Shown here: one piece after another, positions 9,900 to 20,700 of the stretch
Layout of the letters: each line of letters opens with the position of its first letter
How positions within the stretch are numbered: position 1 is the stretch's first letter
Made by a program: the position numbers and the translations under genes
Notes under the pieces: model-generated
Told to the model about the DNA's origin: nothing
Databases searched by the model: none
What the model saw: only the letters and a program-made list of their open reading frames with translations
Assembly: GCF_010183535.1 (NCBI RefSeq)
Contig: NC_071329.1
Span: forward strand, 5,332,001-5,396,000
From: Caenorhabditis remanei
Taxonomy: Eukaryota > Nematoda > Chromadorea > Rhabditida > Rhabditidae
Direction: 5' to 3'
DNA: 64,000 nt

Positions 9900-11535
9900 A
9901 TGAACACCACCGAGATGCAGTATCAATTGCTCGCTCAAGTTGTGCAAACCGGCAATAATCAATTGGTGAGTGGCCTGGAAATTTCCTGACTAAATTTCTC
10001 TTCCAGATCACCCGGCACATCAACCAGCTCCCTCGCCACCACTCATCTACCGTACACCTTTTCGACAGCTGCAACTTGCCATACCTCATCAAGAAGTACT
10101 GTAAGCACAACCGTGCTGCCAACCGTCTTCTGAAGACTCATCACGCTATCAAAGGGATTCAGATGGAAGAGGAGAAGCCGAAGATGTTGGAGACGTTCCG
10201 AGATGGATTCAAGGAAATGTTTAATGGAGAGGAGGAGCTTCCAGGGAATGCCGTCGAGTTGCTCATGCACTTTGTGAGATCCGAGGATAAGGATTATGTG
10301 AGTTTGGCTGTTAGGATTACTGTAATCATAATACTTGTAAACCGGGCCGACACGGCCCGGTGCGTAACTCGCGTCAAACTCAATATTATGGGCTGAAAAA
10401 TATACCAAAATGTAGATCTCGACGAGTTCTATGTCCGTGACCTCCCACGGCCGGATTGCTATTCGTTAATATGCCGCGGGCCGGGCTGGAAAGGCTTGTT
10501 TGTCCATTTTCGCGTTTTTTGACACTTTTTCCGGCCCACGGCACATTAACGAACAGCCATCCGGCCCGTAGTAAGTCACGGACATAGAACTCGTCGAGAT
10601 CTGCATTTTGGTATATTTTTGAGCTCATAAAACTCAGTTTGAAGCGAGTTACGCGCCGTCCCGTTTTGGCCCGGTTTGCAAGTATGGTAATCATCCTTTC
10701 TTTCCAGACCTCCCTCGCCTTCGGACTTCTGGCGGATAGCCGTGTCAACTTCACAGACCTAGTCGAGATGATTGATGACGTCATTGAAAAAGTGGGTACC
10801 TGTCCGGAAGCAGATAGACTGGCGGAGAAGATTCGCGTGATGGGGAGAAACAGAGAAGTGGTCGATGAGGATATGGAGATGGATTTTGACGGAGAAGAAG
10901 ACGAAATTGAGGAAGACGACGACGCTGATGCATCGTTTCTCTCCACGGATTCAGGAATCAATGAGTTTGAAGTCGAAGATCTTGCTCAAGAGATTCTGAT
11001 TCACATCCTGATGATGTCGTTGCTGGATAAGAATGAGCAGCTCATCTGCGACTCGATTGATTTCATTTTCAAGACGTCCGAATCAGAATTCTCCTTGGAT
11101 TTATATCAGAAGTATGAAATCACGAGACTCCTCTTGGCATATGGTACGACGGATTACGATGAGGCTGAGGATTTGGATGAGATTTTGATGGATGACATTC
11201 TGGAAGCAGTGGAGATCAAAATGAAGCCAAGGAAGCTGGAAGCGTTCCGGATGTTTGTCAAGAGTCTAGAAGCATCTGGAGAGGATTCGCTGTCAGATGA
11301 CACTTTGGAGATTCTCATGCATTTTGCGAGAACTGATAGCGAGGTAGATACTATAGATACAGTAGTCAAGTTGCTTCTCGACAAGGATGTCACCACTATC
11401 CAATACCGTAACTTTATGATCGAGATGTTTCTTATGGAGTACCCGGAGCCAACAGTAGACATGGAGATACTGATTCAAAAGATTCGGGAGATGGAGGAGG
11501 CAGACGATAGGGTTTTCTTGTCATTTGTTATCTAA
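9900..11535 (+). CDS. Orphan acidic helical protein with an internal repeat, 394 aa
   Basis: Three exons, 9900-9965, 10007-10297 and 10708-11535, all joined in phase 0. The protein starts MNTTEMQYQLLAQVVQTGNN. A segment near residues 70-120 (KPKMLETFRDGFKEMFNGEE, then VELLMHFVRSED) is repeated near residues 290-340 (KPRKLEAFRMFVKSL, then LEILMHFARTDSE), so an ancestral helical module of about 50 residues is present twice. Between them lies a very acidic run (DEDMEMDFDGEEDEIEEDDD, about residues 172-191). No signal peptide, membrane segment or catalytic motif is visible. A nuclear or chromatin-related role would fit such composition but is only a guess; I do not recognise the family. The second intron is filled by a MITE. 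A CT-rich run at 9800-9822 and a TTTTTAG at 9862-9868 precede the start and may be promoter and trans-splice site. The stop is followed within 20 bp by a polyadenylation signal. Confidence 0.78.
10332..10684. repeat. Palindromic MITE, family 2 (GGGCCG type)
   Basis: A 353-bp element with inverted ends (TACTTGTAAACCGGGCC at the left, complement of TACTTGCAAACCGGGCC at the right). The arms contain AAAATATACCAAAATGTAGATCTCG-type sequence against its complement, then GTTCTATGTCCGTGAC against GTCACGGACATAGAAC. It fills the second intron of the orphan acidic gene. Other copies lie at 26568-26686 (one arm), 41105-41390 (decayed), 55188-55791 (interrupted) and 63593-63875. Confidence 0.85.
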
Positions 11536-11545
11536 TAATCTTTTT

Positions 11546-11551
11546 AATAAA
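11546..11551 (+). terminator. Polyadenylation signal AATAAA
   Basis: AATAAA 11 bp after the stop codon of the orphan acidic gene, followed by a T-rich run. The 3' untranslated region would be very short, which is common in Caenorhabditis. Confidence 0.6.
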
Positions 11552-12133
11552 CTTTTTTTTACTTTTAGAATTCTTCTGTTTTAAGTTTTTCCCTTCCCTT
11601 TACTACTGTTGGATCATCGGTGTTTGCTTCCTACAATTTAGGCTCCGCCCCCAAAAAAACATATCTGGGTACAGTAACCTGGAAAGCGATTTGAGAGCGC
11701 TTTGAATTTTTTCAAAATGCTCATTATACTGTAGAAGGCGTTTGCAGACATGAATTTTGTAAATTTAAGATTTTGGCCCCGCCCCCAAAACAGTGAAAGC
11801 AGTTTTTAGTTTCAAGTAATTTTCATGTTTTCCGATGCTAGGCTCCGCCCCCAAAACAGCAATGTTTCTCGAATCCTGTTTTCGAGGCGGAGTTTAAATT
11901 TCTAACTTCTAAGGCCTTTTGCAGTAATAAGATTTCAAGAAATTCAAAAATCCCGTTTGCCAGCCGCGACGCGACCGCAACGCGCCTCAACTACTTATTT
12001 CTGATTCATGCTCCAGTTTAACCATCGATCAAACACATTTTCTGAAAAAATATTCAAATTTTTATTGCCCATAAAACCGCCCGTCCCCACCGTCCCTCCC
12101 TGAGAAACTGCCCTAATCGAATCACAAGAACAC
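11552..12133. other. Intergenic spacer with GGCTCCGCCCCC motifs
   Basis: No gene. Three occurrences of GGCTCCGCCCCCAAAA-like sequence (11640, about 11773 and 11841) and one GCCGCGACGCGACCGCAACGC at about 11962-11982. That last sequence is the complement of the repeat unit that fills the introns of the next gene. Confidence 0.5.
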
Positions 12134-12140
12134 TATAAAT
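12134..12140 (+). promoter_or_regulatory. TATA box of the secreted-protein gene
   Basis: TATAAAT, 46 bp before the first G of the ATG, in the context CACTATAAATATTCGCCC. The spacing suits transcription starting near 12165, leaving about 20 bases of leader. There is no clear trans-splice acceptor between it and the start codon. Confidence 0.65.
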
Positions 12141-12185
12141 ATTCGCCCTCTCGCCTGTTGAAATATCATTTTCTTCTCTCGAAAA

Positions 12186-14336
12186 ATGGAAATATTCCAT
12201 CTTTTCCCCATTCTATTCTTTCTTTTCTCACCGGTTTTCTCATGGGAGAAATTCGGCGGAGAAGAAGTCAAGCCTGATGAGTTGAGGTAGGTCAAGAGAT
12301 TTTGAGCGGAGCGGTCGCGTCGCGTGCCACGTGGAATTAGAACTTTTAGTAGATCAGCGGCTGTGCTGCGGTTTCGACAGTGACAAGTTCGAATGTTTGA
12401 GCATGCGTCACGGTTGCGTTGCGGCTGGAATTTAAAAAATTGAGAAAATTTGTCTAAAATCTAATGCGGAGCGGTCGCGTTGCGGCTAGAATTTGAAAAG
12501 TTGAGAAAATTTGTCTAAAATTACATGCGAAGCGGTCGCGTTGCGGCTAGAATTTGAAAAACTGAGAAAATCCGTCTTAAATCTAATGCGGAGCGGTCGC
12601 GTCGCGGTTAGAATTTGAAAAGTTGAGAAAATTTGTCTAAAATTACATGCGAAGCGGTCGCGTTGCGGCTAGAATTTGAAAAATTGAGAAAATCTGTCTA
12701 AAATCTAATGCGGAGCGGTCGCGTTGCGGCTAGAATTTAAAAATTGAAAAAATCTGTCTAAAATCACATGCGGAGCGGTCGCGTCGCGGTTAGAAGTTGA
12801 AAATTGAAAGAAATGTCAAAATTCGATGCGGAGCGGTCGCGTCGCGTGTCTTTCGGTAGATCACAACAAAATCTAGACTCTTCCAGATCCTTCGCCCGTT
12901 CCGACGGCGACGAGCTACCAATCCCTTCGGAAATTCCGGAGAAAATCAAGAAATTCTGCGAGAAGGATCCGAGCTACGAGTTCTGCATCAAGTTGGGTCT
13001 CGGCAAGAAGGACAAGTTCTCGAAAAATCGATTTTCCACTGATTCCGAGGAGGAGGAGATTACTGTAGATGACATGGCCGAGACGAGAGAGGACGAGGAT
13101 GAGGTTGTCGAAGATGATGCTCCAACTGGAATCGATTGTGAATTGGAGCCATTGCATCCGGGATGTCAGAGGTGAGTAGCTCGCGTTCCGTTCGCGTCGC
13201 GGCTGTTAACTTGGCGCCATAACAAGCACGCGTTGCGGTCGCGTCACGGCTGGGAGCATGGCGTACAAATCGCATGCGTTGCGGTCGCCCCACGGCTGTT
13301 AACTTGGCGCCACAAATCGCATGCGTTGCGGTCGCGTCACGGCAGCATAACTAGGCGCCTTAACTCGCTTGCGTTGCGGTCGCGTCGCGGCTGGGAACAT
13401 GGCGCCATAACAAGCCCGCGTTGCGGTCGCGTCACGGCTGATAACTTGGCGCCCTTCTAACTATGCGTTGCGGTCGCGTCACGGTTAGCCTTGCCGCCCT
13501 TCTAACCATGCGTCACGATCGCACCACGGCTGATAACTTGGCGCCACAAATCGCATGCGTTGCGGTCGCGTCACGGCTGATAACATGGCGCCTTAACTCG
13601 CACGCGTTGCGGTCGCGTCACGGCAGCATAACTAGGCGCCTTAACTCGCACGCGTTGCGGCTGCGTCGCGGTCACTAGAACCTTCCTTTCTTCCAGAAAC
13701 GTCTATCTCGACGCCTTCATCGCCTGGAAAATCCAAAAGGATTGTGAAGTTCGCCCTGACGGCAAATTCTGTCGGTGTCTCGAGAATTCTGAATCCTCTG
13801 ATTATGAATCCTCACCATCGACGACGACGTCGACACCGAAGCCCTCTCTCAACCTCTCCGATATTTTGCGTCGAATTCTGGAAGCTGTCGGTGGACGAGC
13901 TCCAGAATCCACTACAGAACCCACGACTACTCCGGAACCGACGACTACTCCAGAATCCGCTCCAGAATCCTCTGAATCTGTGTCCGGACTCAACCTATTC
14001 GCGGATCTTTTGAGAACGGTGGTGGAGATGGAGCATAATAGTCATAGAAATTGTGACAAGAACACTCCAGAATCCGTGGCTTCAGAATCCTCTCCAGAAT
14101 CGTCTCCACAACTCGACAAATTCATACAGCTCTTGGTACAAGTGATGAAGTTGCAACATGAAATGGCTCGGAATCAGAATCAGGGAAAAGCGATTCCAGA
14201 ATCCGTGGCTCCAGAATCCTCCGAATCCAACCAAGATGTCTATATTGAGCGCCAGCCCCACCGCTTCGCTCCAATCTACGGACGGATTCCAGATGACGTC
14301 GAGAATCAGAAGCAGGAAAGCAGCGTGTGGTACTAA
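12186..14336 (+). CDS. Secreted Ser/Glu/Pro-rich nematode protein, 341 aa
   Basis: Three exons: 12186-12286, 12887-13171 and 13697-14336, total 1026 bp. The first exon encodes a typical signal peptide (MEIFHLFPILFFLFSPVFSW), so the product enters the secretory pathway. The second exon gives a Cys-containing region (KKFCEKDPSYEFCIKLGL) and ends ...CELEPLHPGC. The third exon continues with two more cysteines (CRCL) and then a long tail of PES/PESS and PTTTPEP repeats, likely O-glycosylated, broken by helical blocks such as LDKFIQLLVQVMKLQHEMAR. The pattern suggests a secreted or extracellular-matrix protein. I do not recognise a named family. Both introns consist almost wholly of GC-rich minisatellites. 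A TATA box lies upstream and AATAAA occurs at 14433. The start is the only ATG in frame that provides a signal peptide. Confidence 0.82.
12311..12850 (+). repeat. 61-bp minisatellite filling intron 1 of the secreted-protein gene
   Basis: About nine units with a period near 61 bp. Each contains GCGGAGCGGTCGCGTTGCGG (or GCGAAGCGG...) followed by TAGAATTTGAAAA and an AAAATTTGTCTAAAAT stretch. The units differ by a few substitutions and alternate between GTCGCGTTGCGG and GTCGCGTCGCGG. The array nearly fills the 600-bp intron, leaving only the splice sites. Confidence 0.88.
13184..13672 (+). repeat. Minisatellite filling intron 2 of the secreted-protein gene
   Basis: About ten units of 45-60 bp, each with GCGTTGCGGTCGCGTCACGG followed by CTGATAACTTGGCGCC or a variant such as CAGCATAACTAGGCGCC. 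The GC core is the one used in the intron-1 array, but the spacer half of the unit is different. This suggests the core was copied and amplified separately in the two introns. Confidence 0.86.
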
Positions 14337-14339
14337 ATG

Positions 14340-15271
14340 AGTTTTGTGAATTAATGAATTTTGAGCATACAGAAAAACGAATTGTTTTAGAAAACATGAG
14401 AGAAAAAGAGATCAAGAATAGAATAATACAGGAATAAATATTTAGTAGAAGAAGAAGAAGAAGATGACGATGGATGATCATTGTGGACGGCGGTTCGAAA
14501 GGTTCGATCTGGAAATTTTCAGACTGAAAATGGGGAGAAATTGAGGATTTTAGCTGAAATTTTCGATTTTTTGGCTGGAAAATTGAAGATTTCAACAGTT
14601 TTTAGTTATAGAAACAGTGAAATCGATGAAAATCCGTCTAAAAAGTCAAAAATTGGCACAAAAACCGGAATTTCCGTCTGAAAAATTGATTGCTCTGCTG
14701 AAAATCGATGCTAGAGTTCAAATTATAGCTATAAAATGAAAATTTCGCTGAAAATGGGATCAGAATCGTCAATTTCACCAGAAACTGAAATGTTTGGCCT
14801 GAAAATCCTGTCTCTGACTGAAAAACTGATAGCTTTCACGGAAAATCTCTAATTTTTCACTAAAATTGGCTCTGAAATTGTCAAAATGCCGTTTTGGGCC
14901 GAAAATTGGAATAATAAGGTCGGAAACTGCCAAAAAACCAATTTTTCGTGGTTTTTCGATCTGAAAATCTAGCTTTTGACCTAAAAAATGCGTTTTCAGC
15001 GGAAAATTGCGACGGATTCTATATGAATTTCCGGCTCAAAAACGGAATTTTTCGGACTGAAAATCCTGTCTCTGACTGAAAAACTGATAACTTTCATGGA
15101 AAAACTCTAATTTTTCACTAAAATCGGCTCTAAAAATGTCAAAAAACTGCTTTTCCCGACAGAAAATTCCAATGTTTCTTGGTTTTTCGATCTGAAAATC
15201 TACATTTTGACCCAAAATGATGATTTTAAGCTGAAAATCTTGAATTTTCAGCCAAAAATTCCAGATTTTCC
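14340..15271. repeat. Spacer with diverged tandem duplication (about 256 bp period)
   Basis: No gene. The block CTGAAAATCCTGTCTCTGAC at about 14800 returns at about 15057 with the same following order (AAAAACTGATAACTTTCA, CTCTAATTTTTCACTAAAAT, then GTTTTTCGATCTGAAAATCT). This is a tandem duplication of about 256 bp with point differences. The rest is TGAAAAT-rich sequence of the sort that fills the introns downstream. Confidence 0.6.
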
Positions 15272-16511
15272 TTACAATTTCTTCTGAATTTTCTCGCTCA
15301 TCACACTCCGTGTCTCCTCCATCTCCTTTATTTTCTTCTTATCAGCAACCATCATTTCCATAAGATTTTCTGTAAATTTTCAATTTAAATTCCTAAAATT
15401 ATTTAATTAGCACTGATTACCATTAAAATTAACTGTCAGATTCTTGACGAGACTGCCCATTTGATCGTTTTTCTCGGCGAATCGACGCTTTTTGTCCGCA
15501 AATTTCTCCGATTCGTATGTTAACAAGTCACGGTTTTGTTGCTCGGCGGTCATCTCTTCGCGGAGTTCTGAAAATGGGATTTTCGGGAAGAAAATTTGAA
15601 AAAATTGGTAATTTTTCTGATTTTTAGCGATTTTTCAGCGCCAAACTCAATTTTAAAGAATTCTGAAGTAAAGATTACGGTTTTAGGTCAAAAATTCACA
15701 ATATTTCTCATGAAAATAACGATTTTGAGCCGAAAAATTGATGATTCTCAAGCAAAAATGGACCAATTAAGCAAAAACACGGTAATTTGTCGATTTTTCA
15801 GCGCCAAAACTAGATTTTTAAGAATTCTGACTTAAAAAAGACACTTTTGGGTGAAAAAATACACGATTTTCTCATTAAAATAACAGTTTTGAGCCAAAAA
15901 AAGATAGTTTTCGACTAAAAATGGACCAATTAAGCCAAAAAGGTGATTTGTCAATTTTTCAGCGCCAAAACTCAATTTTTAAGAACTCTGAAGCAAAAAT
16001 TACAATTCTAGGCCAAAAATTAACGATTTTTCTCATAAAAATAACGATTTTGAGCCAAAAATTCGTAAATTACACAAAATTCTAAACATTTTGAGTGCCA
16101 GAACTGAAAAATAACGATTTCCCGAAGCAAATTCGAGTTTCAGCTTGAAATTCTCGATTTTCAGCATTAAAAAAGCGATTTCAAGCTTAAAAACGTCGAA
16201 AAACATCATTTTTTCACCTAGAAACCGTCTTTTTGGGTGTTTCCCAACAAAAAAAAAAAAAAATTTGAGCCTAGCGAAAAAAAATTGAATTTTTCCGCAC
16301 CTTCCGTCACATTCTGCATATCAACTCGATGCCTTTTCACTTTAAGACAACATTTATCCAATTTTTGAATTCCTTCCGTCACCAATTCGTCTTTTTCGCT
16401 GATTTCCTGAAAGAAAATTTTGAATTTTTCGTTTTTTTTTTTGATTTTTTCGCCTTTTTTTACCTTTAATTGCTTTGCAACTCTGTTCATTAGTTCGTCA
16501 AGTGACCCCAT
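15272..16511 (-). CDS. kbp-3: Coiled-coil kinetochore protein, probable KBP-3 (SPC25-like), 132 aa
   Basis: Four exons on the minus strand: 16511-16464, 16406-16301, 15567-15421 and 15369-15272 (399 bp). The product begins MGSLDELMNRVAKQLKEISE and is almost entirely charged helix with heptad-like Leu/Met spacing (GIQKLDKCCLKVKRHRVDMQ, then LREEMTAEQQNRDLLTYESE, then KKIKEMEETRSVMSEKIQKK), with no catalytic motif. In C. elegans the gene beside nurf-1 is, as I recall, kbp-3 (F26H11.1), the SPC25-like subunit of the NDC80 kinetochore complex. Size, coiled-coil character and position agree. The complex links centromeres to spindle microtubules at mitosis and meiosis. A TTTTCAG at 16534-16528, 16 bp upstream of the ATG, is a likely trans-splice acceptor. 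It is transcribed away from nurf-1. The gene structure is sure; the name rests on synteny. Confidence 0.75.
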
Positions 16512-17760
16512 TTTGTGTTAGAAATGTCTGAAAATACCGATATTAGTTGAAAAATTGTTTTAAAACTTCAAAAAATGAAAAATAAATGAAGGCGCGAAAA
16601 AACTAAATTCAAATTGCCGCCGCCGGGTCTCGCCACGATCGACCCGCATAATCGCGTGCGCCTTTAATATGTGCCCCTTTCGTTGAGTCGATTTACGGCG
16701 CGCCGCGTTCAAAAAAGTGTCCATACTGATTATTTATACGGAAAGTGAAGAAAATTCATCAAAAATACCATTTTTCCCACATTTTCCACTAGTTTTCGTC
16801 ATTTTTGAACGAAAAGTTGGGGTTTTTTGCCTAAAAATCATTTATAAACCCATTATCGATTTTTTTCAGAACAAAAATCTGAGAAGTCATACTGTAGATT
16901 CATGATTGTAGATGTGATTTTTATGATATTTTTACTAGAAATCGTGGTTTTCCGACAGGAAATTCAAGGATTTTATCGATTTTTCATATACTAATGATGA
17001 TGTAAATTCAAAATGTAGTCAAAAGCTTAATCCGGGCTTTTTCTGAAATTTTTGTAGCAATTTCCGAATTTTTATTTTATTTTTTCTATATGTTTTCAGA
17101 GATTTTCAGAGATATCAGAATAAAATCTAGATATTCGAATAATTTCGAAATACTTGGTAAGACCGGTTTTCACTGGATTCTTAGTGAATTCCACTCGGAT
17201 CTTTTGTCTGAAAAATCAGAATTTTATCAAATTTTCGTGAAGGAGCTCTAAATAACAGATTTAACATAGAATACCATTGAAAAATCCGTAAATAATTGGA
17301 TTTTCTCGATAAAACTCTAAATTTCACCGTTTTTTTTTCTAGTTTTCAAATGTTTTTTCTTTAAATTTCTTTCTTTTTCAAATATTTTCTATTAAACTCA
17401 GGATTTTCAGCTTTAGTTTTTCATATTACATATATTTTTTACCTTGAAACTATCTTCATTCATCGAAATCTTTCAAAACGCGCCGACGGCGCGCCAGTGA
17501 TCTCAAAACCTTCCAGTTACAGTAATCAATCGTAGTAGATCAACACATCTCGTATTCACGGCCTCCTGCAGAGGCCCTCTCAAAGTACTGCGCGCAGTGC
17601 ATTGAGAGGGCCTCCGCTGGAGGCCGTGCGTATTGTCTTGTTTAAAAAAAAAAGAAAAACTGTTTTTTTCCGCTAAAAATCCGCTTTTTCTCAAAATTTT
17701 CCGTTAAAAATTGCATTTTTCCTTCAATTTCCACTCAAAAACGCGAAATTTTTTCTCCAG
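16512..17760. promoter_or_regulatory. Divergent intergenic region between kbp-3 and nurf-1, with trans-splice acceptors
   Basis: Contains the outward-reading start regions of the two genes. Near kbp-3 is a GC-rich block at 16615-16710 (GCCGCCGCCGGGTCTCGCCA, then TCGCGTGCGCCTTTAATATG), the best candidate for core promoter and nucleosome-free DNA. TTTTTTCTCCAG at 17749-17760 directly abuts the nurf-1 ATG and reads as its trans-splice acceptor, so the leader would be almost only spliced leader. The rest is AT-rich. Confidence 0.55.
17557..17628. repeat. Perfect-stem hairpin upstream of nurf-1
   Basis: CACGGCCTCCTGCAGAGGCC followed by CTCTCAA pairs with TTGAGAGGGCCTCCGCTGGA followed by GGCCGTG. 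The stem is about 30 bp with one or two mismatches and the loop is GTACTGCGCGCAGTGCA, itself self-complementary. It lies 130-200 bp before the nurf-1 start. Confidence 0.75.
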
Positions 17761-20700
17761 ATGCCAGCACGCGGTGGTCGTTCGAAACGTCAGAACATGG
17801 CCTCCGAATCGGGCACTTCGACAATCGGCGGTGATTCAGAAGACCTCGAAACGCCGACGTCATCTGCTCGTCCACGTCGAAGTCGTGCTCCGAAACGATA
17901 TTTCGATGATGACGGGTATAGTCCGCCGCCGCCGACGAAACGACGTCCCGCGAATCGAGACACTCCTTCAGACGCCGGAGACGATTATGAGGAGGAGGAG
18001 GCGGAGCTTAAAATGGGAAATTTGAAGACAAAAGAAGCGCCGAAAACGGCGACGAGCACACCCGCAACTGGGGCAAGGAAACCGAGAGGGTGAGTTTTGG
18101 AGAGTGGAAATCACTGGAAAGTGGCTGAAAATCGAGTATTTTGAGTCAAAAATCGAGTATTTTGAGCCAAAAATCAATCAATTTGAGCCAAAAATCGAGT
18201 ATTTTGAGCCAAAAATCAGGCATTTTCAGTTAAAAATTGAGCATTTCTAGTCAAAAACCACGAAATTTTTTGATTTTTTTGACCAAAAACCCGTCATTTT
18301 CAATCAGAAGTAGTTCGTGGCCTAGAAATCCAAATTTGGAATTCTAGGCCATATGCAGTCAAAAATGCGATTTCTATCAACTTGAAGAATAATCGTAAAG
18401 AAAATAAGATTTTTACTGAAAATATGGTTAAATTGGGAGTTTTTTTTTTGATTTTCTGACCCAAGAAGCGCTGAAATTGGTTCATTTCAGCTATTTTTCT
18501 ATGATTTATCAGCAGAAAACGCTGAAAAATGGGAATTTTGTGTTGAAAAATCAGTTTTTAGCGGATTTTCACTTGGAAAATCGACATTTTGATTCCAAAA
18601 AAAACCACAAAATCGGAATTTTTCTGATGGAAAACTGCAAAAAATCGGCATTTTCTGGGACGAAAGCTCAATTTTCATCATTTTTGACTATTTAAAACCG
18701 TATTTTTTACTCAAAAATCATGAGAAAATTTGTTAAAAAAGAGATTTTCAAATCAAATTTAGTTATTTTTCCTCACATTTTGGCGATTTTTGGATTTGAA
18801 TTTCAGTTTTCAGCGATTTTCCTTTGAAAAATTGCTGAAAATCGGTATTTTCTAGTCAAAATTTCGTCAAAAACTTCAAATTTTAGCGATTTTTTGATTA
18901 AAATTTCAGTTTTTCCACAGAAAAATTGCTCAAAAAACGTATTTTCTCATTGAAAATCTTATTTCCAGTCGCCCAAAAAAGAACCCGACTCCCCCGCGAA
19001 ATCGTAAATCCGGGGGTCGTCAGAAGCAAGAGGAGGACGTCATCTACATGGACGAGGATTCAGAAGACGATGACGACGATGAGGATTCGGATGAGGATTA
19101 CGGTATCGATTTGAATCCGTTGCCCCATGATTTGGATGATTTGGATGAGGAAGAGTTGGGGGGAACTTCTGGAAATCTGAATGATTCTGGAGGAGCCGTG
19201 AAGACAGAGGATACAGTATTCTGTCCGTGGATTGACCTGGATCCAGCTACTCTCCCAAGACTAGACCTTCCAGACACCTCTTTGGACATTCCAATCCCCC
19301 GTCACTCCACAATGGACGCCATTGAAATCTACGAGATCCTCCGCTCCTATCACCGTACTCTTCGCATCACTCCGTTCACATTCGAGGACTTTTGTGCCGC
19401 CCTGATCTCTCGAAACAACTCATGCATTATGGCTGAAATTCATATGGCATTGCTGAGAGTTTGTCTGAAATCTGATGATGAGGAGCAGACGCATTACTCG
19501 GTGACTGAGACGAACAACTCGATTAATATTATGATTCATCATTTGGACACGTTGACTTATGCTGAAATACTCAGACAGTATATTGAGGCGTATCCGTTTG
19601 CTGATACTACCGTTAGGGAGGCGATTAATGTCGAGAATTATCCATATGTTGGATATGAATCCAAGTGAGTTTTGAAGAGAAAAGGGGCGGGGCTTAGGCG
19701 GAAAATTGGTTTTTGAGGGCTTTTTTTGGTTTTTTTCTAGATTTGTGACTTGTTTCATTGTTATGGAAACTACAAGACAAACAGACAGAGATCTGGGCAT
19801 CTAGAGTGACAGATTTACAGACAGACACTTAAAAAGGGGTGGAGCTTAGGCTGAAAGTCGGATTTTGAGTCCTGGTGGCCAGATTTTTTGTTTTTTTCTA
19901 GATTTTTAGCTAGTTTTAATAAAATTGTAGTAGAGAGCGTGCAATTGGACATCCGGTAGTGTTGACTAACAGATTTACAGACAGACTGGGAAAAAGGGGC
20001 GGGGCTTAGGCTGAAAATCAGTTTTCGAGTTTTTGAAGGCTAATTTTGTTCATTTTTTTCCAGTTTTCTCGGAATTTTTTATACAGACTTAGCCGTCCTC
20101 AAAAAACCACTATGTGGGACAACTCGATCTACAGAGATACAGATAGAAACTGAAAAGGGGCGGAGCTTAGCTGAAAATCGGTTTTTGAAGGCTGGCGGCC
20201 AAATTGTTTGGGTTGTTAAAAAAGATTTTTTGCTATATTCAATAGAAATTGCAGTACAGAACGTACAGCTGGACATCCGGGCTTCTATACTGACAGATTT
20301 ACAGACAGACAGAGAAAGGGGCGGGGCTTAAGCTGAAAATTGGTTTTTGAGGACTATCGATCAGATTTTTTGGTTTTCTTCTAGATATATGACTGATCTA
20401 ATTGTTATAGATAGTACAAGACAAACATATCGACATCTGGACTGACAGATTTACAGACAGACAGGGAAAAGAGGCGGGGCTTAGCTGGAAATTCATTTTT
20501 AGACAGTTCCCATGGATTTTTCTTATACTTTGTCACTTCCAATCAAAATTCTGCAAATTAGGACGCACAGACACACAGATGGAAATCCGAACATCCGGAC
20601 AAACAAAATACAGACAGACACTGAAAAGGGGCGGGGCTTAAATGTCCTAAAAGTGATTTTCTGGAAATTAACAGCCAATTTTTTGGTTTTCACCGCAAAA

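Noticed and set aside
12311..13672. Regularly spaced repeats resembling a CRISPR array
   Set aside because: The spacers are also repeated, the units lie within eukaryotic introns bounded by good splice sites, and the genome is nematode; these are minisatellites.
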